Below are positions 57,781 through 64,000 of a stretch of 64,000 nt of DNA, one piece after another. Position numbers and translations under genes: made by a program. The DNA comes from Lachnospiraceae bacterium (GTDB lineage: Bacteria; Bacillota; Clostridia; Lachnospirales; Anaerotignaceae): NCBI GenBank assembly GCA_910576545.1, contig CAJTKM010000002.1, positions 124,001 to 188,000 on the forward strand, read 5' to 3'. Below the pieces are notes generated by a model, which did no database searches, was not told the origin of the DNA, and was given only the letters and a program-made list of their open reading frames with translations. Every line of letters begins with the position of its first letter. Position 1 is the first letter of the stretch.

Positions 57781-58952
57781 ACGGCAAGATAGTGCCTTCA
57801 AGAATAACAGAAGCTAGAGAGGCGAGGGCTATGTCTATGGGGGAATTGGCTGATGCAATCAATATTACCCGCCAATCTGTTTCAAAATACGAAAGGGGTA
57901 TTATTAAGCCAGCACCAGAGGTGCTGCAGGCAATTTCACTAGTATTGGATTTTCCATTTGATTTTTTTTATAAGAAGGAATCTCTGGCAAATGCCAGAAG
58001 CAGTTCGTTGTTTTTCCGGTCAAATTCTGGCATTACAAAAAAGCTGAAGACCGCATGCAGTTATCAGGTGAAATGGGTAAACGAAATAAGGGAACAGTTA
58101 GCTGAATATGTAAACTTTATTGACCATGAAATTCCAACAATAGATATGAATTTCGAGGATTTGTCGTACAATGATATAGAAGATTTGGCTCTTTCGGTGC
58201 GGAAGGCTTGGGGAATGAACGATGAACCTGTAAAAGACTTGATAGGGATGCTTGAAAACAAAGGGGTTATTCTTTCTCAATTTGCAGTAAATGATTTTTG
58301 TAAATTTAAGGGAGTAGATGCATTTTCTTCATGGAGAAACGGCGTTCCTTATATATTGTATCATTCAATACAAAAGAGTGCGGTCAGGACAAGATATAGC
58401 ATACTTCATGAACTGGGACATTTAATAATGCATAGTTCAGTTTCTGAGGAGGACGCAATAAAAAAGGGAGTAATTGATCTTGCCGACCAACAGGCAGATA
58501 GATTTGCTGCAGCTTTTTTATTACCAGCAACATCTTTTCCAAACGATGTACATGGATCGTCGCTGAGTTCATTTGAAACTATAAAGCTAAAGTGGGGAGT
58601 TTCCTTATCGGCAATAATAAAGCGCTGTGAAAACTTGGGGATTCTATCTGAGAATCAAATTGGGTATCTGAAAAAGCAAATGACAATGAAAAAATATTGG
58701 CGTTCGGAACCTTTCGATGAAATGATAGAAATAGAACCACCGGAAATGTTGAAAAGTGCAGTTACGTTGTTGGTTGATCGAAATATAATTTCAAAAACAT
58801 TTTTTTTAGAAAAGGCTGCATTTTCCGCAAAAGATTTAGTTAAAATATGTTCATTGCCAGAAGATTATTTTGATGAGTATAAGCAAAGACAAAAACCATT
58901 TTTGAGGCTTGTTCATTCAGAAAATATTTGTAAAGAAAATGTAGGATTTTGA
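57777..58952 (+). CDS. XRE-ImmA/IrrE (DUF955) metallopeptidase
   Basis: 391 aa. N-terminal XRE helix-turn-helix (MGELADAINITRQSVSKYER, GIIKPAPEVLQ), then a zinc-peptidase domain with RYSILHELGHLIMHS (HExxH around residues 210-215) and ADQQADRFAAAFLLPATSF. Such proteins cleave phage or mobile-element repressors; also found with toxins as antitoxin/defence genes. Followed by a strong terminator. Confidence 0.9.
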   Translation: MNGKIVPSRITEAREARAMSMGELADAINITRQSVSKYERGIIKPAPEVLQAISLVLDFPFDFFYKKESLANARSSSLFFRSNSGITKKLKTACSYQVKWVNEIREQLAEYVNFIDHEIPTIDMNFEDLSYNDIEDLALSVRKAWGMNDEPVKDLIGMLENKGVILSQFAVNDFCKFKGVDAFSSWRNGVPYILYHSIQKSAVRTRYSILHELGHLIMHSSVSEEDAIKKGVIDLADQQADRFAAAFLLPATSFPNDVHGSSLSSFETIKLKWGVSLSAIIKRCENLGILSENQIGYLKKQMTMKKYWRSEPFDEMIEIEPPEMLKSAVTLLVDRNIISKTFFLEKAAFSAKDLVKICSLPEDYFDEYKQRQKPFLRLVHSENICKENVGF

Positions 58953-58953
58953 G

Positions 58954-58976
58954 CGGGGCGAAAGCCCCGTTTTTTT
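58954..58976 (+). terminator. Rho-independent terminator
   Basis: CGGGGC (58954-58959), GAAA loop, GCCCCG (58964-58969), T7. Confidence 0.9.
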
Positions 58977-59220
58977 ATTCCTCAACCAGTTCTTTCAAGA
59001 GCAGGGGAAGGCATTTTATTCCGGCGCAAAAACTCTCCTGCTCGATGGTCAGAACCAAATCGTTCAGGAGGTTTTCCGCCTCAAGGTAATCGTCAGGGTT
59101 CAGATGAAATTCGAGAAAGTCGTGCATGACTTCATACTCGATTTTTCTTTGCTGAATGGTCCGGCCTTTTGCCAGCTGTTCAGCTGCATAGTTTTGGTAC
59201 AGTAAATCAATGTGTTTCAT
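58975..59220 (-). CDS. Small hypothetical protein, DUF6809-like
   Basis: 81 aa. MKHIDLLYQNYAAEQLAKGR, TIQQRKIEYEVMHDFLEFHL, LNDLVLTIEQESFCAGIKCL. AGGAGGTA upstream. Minus-strand gene between two plus-strand lysogeny genes; possible regulator of membrane or sporulation functions is not supported by sequence here. Confidence 0.7.
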   Translation of the reverse strand: MKHIDLLYQNYAAEQLAKGRTIQQRKIEYEVMHDFLEFHLNPDDYLEAENLLNDLVLTIEQESFCAGIKCLPLLLKELVEE

Positions 59221-59387
59221 AGTGTTACCTCCTTGTGGTGCAAAAAAACATTTGTTACAGGGTTATTATAAAACAGCGCAGGGAAATGTAAAACGATTAA
59301 CATAGACGAAAAGTGAGACTGTATGAAACATTTGAGACAGTTTGATACTTTTGCCAGGCAATAATAGGGGCAAGAGGGGGGATTGAT

Positions 59388-60119
59388 TTGGACAGCTTTA
59401 TTGCCTGGATTGGCGGGAAAAGGCTTTTGCGTAAGGAAATCATTCGAAGGTTTCCGGCAGAAGGTATAGATAAATATGTGGAGGTTTTCGGCGGGGCGGC
59501 GTGGGTGCTGTTCGGCAAAGAGCCTCATCAAAAAGAAGTTTATAACGATTTCAATGGGGAACTGGTAAACTTGTTCCGTATGGTGAAATGTCACCCTGAA
59601 GCGTTGGAGCGGGAAATTGCGTTGATGCTGGTAAGTCGTGAGGAATTTTGCAGGATGCGGGCGCAGCGGCCGGAGGATTTGACGGAACTGCAAAGGGCGG
59701 CAAGAATGTATTATCTGATTCAGGCGTCTTACGGGGCAAAAATATCTTCTTTCGGATGCAAGGGAAAAGATGTTTCGGCTATCAGGGACCTTTATAAAGT
59801 CCATGAGCGGCTGAAAAAGGTGCTGATTGAGAATCAGACTTTTGAGGAATGTATTCAGAAACAGGATGGAGAACGGACGCTGCTGTACTGCGACCCGCCG
59901 TATTTTGAAACAGAGGGATATTATGGGACAGGATTTTGTAAAAAGGACCATTACAGGCTGGCAGAATTGTTAAAGGCGGCTAAAGGGAAATGGATACTGT
60001 CTTATAATGACGCTGATTTTATCAGGGAACTGTATGAGGGATACCGGATTGATGCTGTGGAGCGGAGTAATAATTTGAGTAAGGGCAGATATCGGGAATT
60101 GATTATCAGGAATTATTGA
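59388..60119 (+). CDS. DNA adenine methylase, D12 class
   Basis: 243 aa from TTG 59388 (GAGGGGGGA upstream). FIAWIGGKRLLRKEIIRRFP and VFGGAAWVLFGKE form the SAM site; LLYCDPPYFETEGYYG has the DPPY catalytic motif. Orphan Dam-type methylase at the right end of the prophage; probably protects DNA from host restriction. Confidence 0.92.
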   Translation: MDSFIAWIGGKRLLRKEIIRRFPAEGIDKYVEVFGGAAWVLFGKEPHQKEVYNDFNGELVNLFRMVKCHPEALEREIALMLVSREEFCRMRAQRPEDLTELQRAARMYYLIQASYGAKISSFGCKGKDVSAIRDLYKVHERLKKVLIENQTFEECIQKQDGERTLLYCDPPYFETEGYYGTGFCKKDHYRLAELLKAAKGKWILSYNDADFIRELYEGYRIDAVERSNNLSKGRYRELIIRNY

Positions 60120-60263
60120 TATAACATGCTTGATTGCGAGTATTATCATTGCAATTAGACTAGAGATTAAAATTCTAGCCTAATTGCCTGAGATGATTTT
60201 TTCCTTTTGTAATTCGATGGTATTGGAATATAAATAAAAGTAGTACATACGGAAGATTGCTGG
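60120..60263. other. Right end of prophage before attR
   Basis: 144 bases, AT-rich. On the minus strand a frame that would complete the recombinase in the circular phage runs through 60133-60300 (see finding). No other gene seen. Confidence 0.6.
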
Positions 60264-60300
60264 TCTCCGCAATACTGAGTATGTACGCCTATGTTTACGG
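60264..60300. repeat. attR, right prophage junction
   Basis: 37-bp copy of attL with three adjacent differences (ACTG instead of ATGC). It contains the left arm of the original tRNA terminator. Confidence 0.92.
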
Positions 60301-60330
60301 AAATACCGTAGATATGGGCGTATTTTTATT
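60284..60330 (+). terminator. Original host terminator of the tRNA operon
   Basis: TACGCCTATGTTTACGG (60284-60300), AAATA loop, CCGTAGATATGGGCGTA (60306-60322), then TTTTTATTTT. Separated from the tRNA genes by the prophage. Confidence 0.85.
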
Positions 60331-60485
60331 TTCCAGAAAATATGGGAACGAAATAAAAACGGATGGAAAGCATTTCAGAATGCCAAAAACCTGCTTTCGT
60401 ATTGCGGAAGGGTTCGGGAAACGAAGCGTTTCCGCTGAGCATTTATTTCCACCCGTTTTTATATTCATATATCGGCTTATCTGCG
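60331..60485. other. Host intergenic region
   Basis: No gene seen between the terminator and the MATE stop codon; a weak inverted repeat near 60410-60440 could end the MATE transcript. Confidence 0.5.
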
Positions 60486-61856
60486 TTATGCAGTTTTCGC
60501 ATGTTCCAGCTTCTGCATTGCTTTCCGGAACTGCCGTGCAAAGAGTATTGCTGTTGTCGTTACCGCGATGGTATCCGCGACGGGTTCCGCAAGGAACACC
60601 GCCATATCCTTCTGTTCCATAAAATGCGGCAGAATATAAATCAGTGGTATCAGTAGCAATATTTTACGGTAAACTGCCAAAAACAGCGAGGTTTTTGCGT
60701 TGCCGATGGCGATAAAGGTCTGCTGGCAGGCAATCTGTATCCCCATGAGCAGCTCTGCCGCCATATAAATACGCAGTGCCCATGCTGTATAATCCAGAAA
60801 CGCGGCATCTCCGGCAAACAGCATTGCCGTCTGTCTGGGAAAGAGCATGACAACAGCCCAAAGCAGAGCGGAATACCCCAAACAGCATTTCAGGAGCATT
60901 TTGAAAGATTCCCGCACGCGCTCCGCATTGCCCGCGCCAAAGTTATACCCTGTGATGGGCTGCGCGCCCTGGGAAAGCCCGGAAAGCGGGAGCATGGAAA
61001 ACTGCATCAGGCTGCCAAGTATCGTCATCGCGCCTACGGCCGTATCCCCGCCATATTTCAGCAGGGAGGAATTGAAGCAGACATTCAGCACGCTTTCCGT
61101 AGACTGCATGACGAACGGGCTGAGCCCAAGCAGTATGCAGGGAAGTATCGTTTTCGCGCGGAGACGCATATTTTCCGGCCGCAGCCGCAGTATGGTCTGT
61201 GTGCCTGTCAGGAAGGTAAGCACCCATACCGCAGAAAGGGCCTGCGATATGACAGTCGCCAGAGCCGCGCCTTTTACGCCCATGCCGAACAGGAATATGA
61301 ATACCGGGTCAAGTATGATATTGCTGACTGCGCCGATGAGTATGGTTTTCATGCTCGTTTTTGCGAAGCCCTCCGCCGTAATGAAAGCGTTCAGCCCCAG
61401 CGTCATCTGAACGAATATCGTGCCGAAGGTATAGATACGCATATAATCCATAGCGTAGCTGATGGTGTTTTTGCTTGCGCCGAAGGTCAAAAGGAATGGT
61501 TCCGCGAAAAACAGGAAAACAACCGTCAGTATAATAGAAATCAGGAGCAGGAGCGAAGCGCAGTTGCCCAATATGCGCTCCGCCTCATCCTTATCCCCGC
61601 GGCCCAGCATGATGGAGGCCCTTGGCGCGCCGCCCATGCCCGCAAGCGCGGCAAATGCTGAAATCAGCAGGATGAGCGGCATACACACCCCAAGCCCTGT
61701 CAGGGAAAGCTTGCCTGTTTCTGGAATATGCCCGATATAGATTCGGTCAACCACGTTATACAGCAGGTTTACTACCTGCGCCGCGATTGCCGGCATAGCC
61801 AGCTTTGCAAGCAGTTTTTTTACCGGCAAAGTGCCTAATTCGTTTTCAGCTGCCAT
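60486..61856 (-). CDS. MATE-family efflux transporter
   Basis: 456 aa starting MAAENELGTLPVKKLLAKLA with GAAGGTG upstream. Twelve hydrophobic helices; motif PAIAAQVVNLLYNVVDRIYI in the first half and LPLSGLSQGAQPITGYNFGA, the MATE/NorM signature, in the second. Exports drugs or metabolites in exchange for Na+ or H+. Host gene cotranscribed with the upstream RND pump (14 bases apart). Confidence 0.93.
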   Translation of the reverse strand: MAAENELGTLPVKKLLAKLAMPAIAAQVVNLLYNVVDRIYIGHIPETGKLSLTGLGVCMPLILLISAFAALAGMGGAPRASIMLGRGDKDEAERILGNCASLLLLISIILTVVFLFFAEPFLLTFGASKNTISYAMDYMRIYTFGTIFVQMTLGLNAFITAEGFAKTSMKTILIGAVSNIILDPVFIFLFGMGVKGAALATVISQALSAVWVLTFLTGTQTILRLRPENMRLRAKTILPCILLGLSPFVMQSTESVLNVCFNSSLLKYGGDTAVGAMTILGSLMQFSMLPLSGLSQGAQPITGYNFGAGNAERVRESFKMLLKCCLGYSALLWAVVMLFPRQTAMLFAGDAAFLDYTAWALRIYMAAELLMGIQIACQQTFIAIGNAKTSLFLAVYRKILLLIPLIYILPHFMEQKDMAVFLAEPVADTIAVTTTAILFARQFRKAMQKLEHAKTA

Positions 61857-61869
61857 TTCCACACCTTCT

Positions 61870-64000
61870 TTATGCGCCGATTCCCGACGGCTTTGAATTT
61901 CCCGCAATCTGTTTTGCCATTTTTTTTGCGTTTCTTCTGCGTTTCCGCTCGTTCATCCACATATACAGCACCGGAATGAATATCAGCGTAACCAGCGTGG
62001 AAAGCGACAGCCCGAAAATAACGCTGATAGAAAGCCCGTGCATCATCTCGCTGCCTTCGCTTGTGGAAAGCGCCATCGGGAGCATACCAAGGACTGTGGT
62101 AAGCGTCGTCATCAATATCGGGCGCAGACGGCGCGGCCCAGCTGTCGTCAGCGCGTCCATGCAGTTCAGCCCGCGGTTCATGAGCTGGTTGGTGTAGTCC
62201 ACCATAACGATACCATTATTTACGACCATGCCGACCAGCATGATAAAGCCCATGAATGCCGGCATGGTGATGGTATTGCCCGTAAGGAACAGACCCAGTA
62301 TGCCGCCCGTGATAGCCAGAGGCATGGAGAACATGACGATTGCGGGATACCGCAGGGATTCAAACTGTGACGCCATAATCATATAAACCAGCAGGATAGC
62401 CACGACAAGCGCGGTATACAGGCTGCTGAAAGATTCATTCATCATTTCCATCATGCCGGAAAACGCATAGGTACAGCCTTCCGGGAAGGAATAGCCCGCA
62501 AGGGCGTTCTGGACGAGTTTCTGTGCTTCGCTGCCGCTGAGGTCTTTCGCGCTGGCGTTCAGCGTGATGTAGTTTCTCTGGTTTTCGCGGTAAATGGAAG
62601 TCGCGCTTTCGCCCATCGTAATGGTTGCCACGTCCGAAAGGGAGACCTGAGAGCCGTATGCCGATGGTATTGTCAGGTTGCTCAAATCTGTCAGGTAGTT
62701 CAGTTCGTCCGTATCATAGCGCAGAACAACGTCAATTTCTGTGCCGCCTACCTTATACTGCGTTGCTGTGCTGCCGGTAATGGCAGTATTCAGCGCGCCC
62801 GCAATGGAGGCAGTTGTGATACCGTAAAGGGAGGCTTTGCTCCTGTCAACCGTTACTTTTGCCTCCGGTACGGTTTCACCTGTGGAGCCTTCTACATCTG
62901 TAATGCCGTTTACATTGGAGAGCAGTTCGATCAAGTCCTGCTCTACGCTCAAAAGCGTTGCAGAGTCATAGCCATATACGTTCAGTGTTACGTCCGCAGA
63001 GGCCATAGAGCCCATCGCGGAATTGGAGGAGGCGACCGTAATATCCGCCCCTGCCATATCACTCAAAAGCTCTTTGATTTCCTCACAGACTTCGTCTGTG
63101 GAGCGGCTGCGTTCGTCAGCGGGGACAAGGTTTACCGTAACTGTGGCGGAGGATGTTCCGCTGCTCATCATACCCGCGCCGACATTGGCGTAGTACAATT
63201 CGATTTCCGGTATGCTCTCCAGCCGGTAAAGCACTTCTCCGACCATTTCCTCGGTTTCGTCCAGTTCTGTGCCGTTGGGCAGTTCTACGGTAATATTTGC
63301 GGTACCCTGATCCATGCCCGCCATGAAGTCCATGCCTGTAATCGGTATGGTGAACAAACTGCCGATAAATACCAGCAGTACGATAAGCACCGTTTTTTTC
63401 CTGTGCTTCAAAGCCCAGCGCAGGGCTTTTTCATAACTTCTGTTCAGTTTATCCAGCGCACTGTCCCATTTATCCAGCAGGGAAAGGAACAGCCTGCTTT
63501 TCCATGCGCGGCCCTGACGGGAAAGCAGGAGGGCACACGCCATCGGCACAAACGTGATGGAAACCACCAGAGAGGACGCCAGTGCAAAAACAATCGTAAA
63601 GGAAAGGTTTTTCATCATTGCGCCCGTTGTGCCGCCTGTCAGGGCGATGGGCACGAATACGGCAACCGTCGTCAGCGTGGACGCTATAACCGCCATGGTA
63701 ACTTCTCTTGTGCCGACTTCGGCGGATTCCGCCGCACTGTATCCCCGTTCAAAATGCTGGTATATGCTGTCCAGAACAACGACGGAGTTATCCACCAGCA
63801 TACCAATACCAATCGCCACGCCGCCCATGGAAATCATGTTCATATTGATTCCCGTCAGGTACATCAGGGCGAATGTCGCCATAATGGACGTTGGGATAGA
63901 TACGGCGATAATCAGCGACGTTATGGCGTTGCGCAGGAACAGCAGGAGCACGAAAAACGCGATAACTGCGCTCAGCAGGGCTGTCTGCGTGACGTTGGAA
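61870..64000 (-). CDS. RND-family efflux pump (AcrB/HAE-like), C-terminal part
   Basis: 710 codons visible, 5' end outside the window. FLRNAITSLIIAVSIPTSIM, then GIGMLVDNSVVVLDSIYQHF (the transmembrane helix with the proton-relay Asp), a periplasmic-type loop and a second helix bundle ending YMWMNERKRRRNAKKM. Likely a proton-driven exporter of lipophilic compounds; Gram-positive RND members (e.g. SwrC-like) fit. Confidence 0.93.
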   Translation of the reverse strand, partial: SNVTQTALLSAVIAFFVLLLFLRNAITSLIIAVSIPTSIMATFALMYLTGINMNMISMGGVAIGIGMLVDNSVVVLDSIYQHFERGYSAAESAEVGTREVTMAVIASTLTTVAVFVPIALTGGTTGAMMKNLSFTIVFALASSLVVSITFVPMACALLLSRQGRAWKSRLFLSLLDKWDSALDKLNRSYEKALRWALKHRKKTVLIVLLVFIGSLFTIPITGMDFMAGMDQGTANITVELPNGTELDETEEMVGEVLYRLESIPEIELYYANVGAGMMSSGTSSATVTVNLVPADERSRSTDEVCEEIKELLSDMAGADITVASSNSAMGSMASADVTLNVYGYDSATLLSVEQDLIELLSNVNGITDVEGSTGETVPEAKVTVDRSKASLYGITTASIAGALNTAITGSTATQYKVGGTEIDVVLRYDTDELNYLTDLSNLTIPSAYGSQVSLSDVATITMGESATSIYRENQRNYITLNASAKDLSGSEAQKLVQNALAGYSFPEGCTYAFSGMMEMMNESFSSLYTALVVAILLVYMIMASQFESLRYPAIVMFSMPLAITGGILGLFLTGNTITMPAFMGFIMLVGMVVNNGIVMVDYTNQLMNRGLNCMDALTTAGPRRLRPILMTTLTTVLGMLPMALSTSEGSEMMHGLSISVIFGLSLSTLVTLIFIPVLYMWMNERKRRRNAKKMAKQIAGNSKPSGIGA

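Overview
The window looks like part of a chromosome of a gut-type Clostridia (Bacillota). Evidence: strong GGAGG-type ribosome binding sites, frequent TTG/GTG starts, consensus TTGACA-17-TATAAT promoters, XRE/ImmA-type phage regulators, and gene families typical of Clostridia prophages. Genus cannot be fixed from this sequence.

Layout. (1) 1-18.4 kb: right-hand (early) part of a GC-rich prophage or phage-plasmid-like element, almost entirely on the minus strand and cut by the window edge. Reading leftward it has small early genes, a HAD hydrolase, a DUF6273 protein, an HUH replication initiator, zinc-binding small proteins, a DUF2786 protein, a RecU-like resolvase, two DNA methyltransferases (one broken at a C8 tract), a radical SAM protein, ParA/ParB, a sigma-like late regulator, two small-terminase-type proteins, GpA-type large terminase and the start of a head-tail connector. 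Genes are packed with ATGA/TAATG overlaps. (2) 18.46-18.77 kb: a chromosomal tRNA operon, Thr(TGT)-Tyr(GTA)-fMet(CAT), with a near-consensus promoter. (3) 18.76-60.30 kb: a complete 41.5-kb contractile-tailed (P2/Mu-like myovirus) prophage bounded by a 37-bp imperfect direct repeat (34/37) that covers the 3' end of tRNA-fMet and half of its terminator. It carries a large serine recombinase, a lipoprotein, a CI/Cro-type switch, a pentapeptide-repeat protein, PcfK/PcfJ, an HUH replication protein beside RecU, packaging and head genes, a tail module, tail-fibre genes, a type I toxin-antitoxin locus, lysis genes, an XRE-ImmA/IrrE pair with an unknown partner and a Dam methylase. (4) 60.3-64 kb: host chromosome with a MATE transporter and the C-terminal part of an RND efflux pump on the minus strand.

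How it works together. The two phages share a replication logic (zinc-ribbon protein, HUH Rep, RecU-like protein) and a packaging logic (sigma-like activator, Nu1-like small terminase, GpA large terminase, small connector), although their GC content and sequence differ clearly.

Most interesting points. Two short leader ORFs in the tail-fibre cluster each carry a run of ten G's in a conserved context and sit just upstream of alternative tail-tip genes. One is in a frame that ends on the downstream start codon, the other is not, which suggests slipped-strand phase variation of host range. The recombinase gene runs through the attachment site, so integration is predicted to swap its C-terminal tail (36 residues in the circle, 7 in the lysogen). 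A convergent type I toxin-antitoxin pair lies between fibres and lysis genes. The major capsid gene is displaced to a position after the tape measure, behind its own promoter/structured-leader/terminator block.
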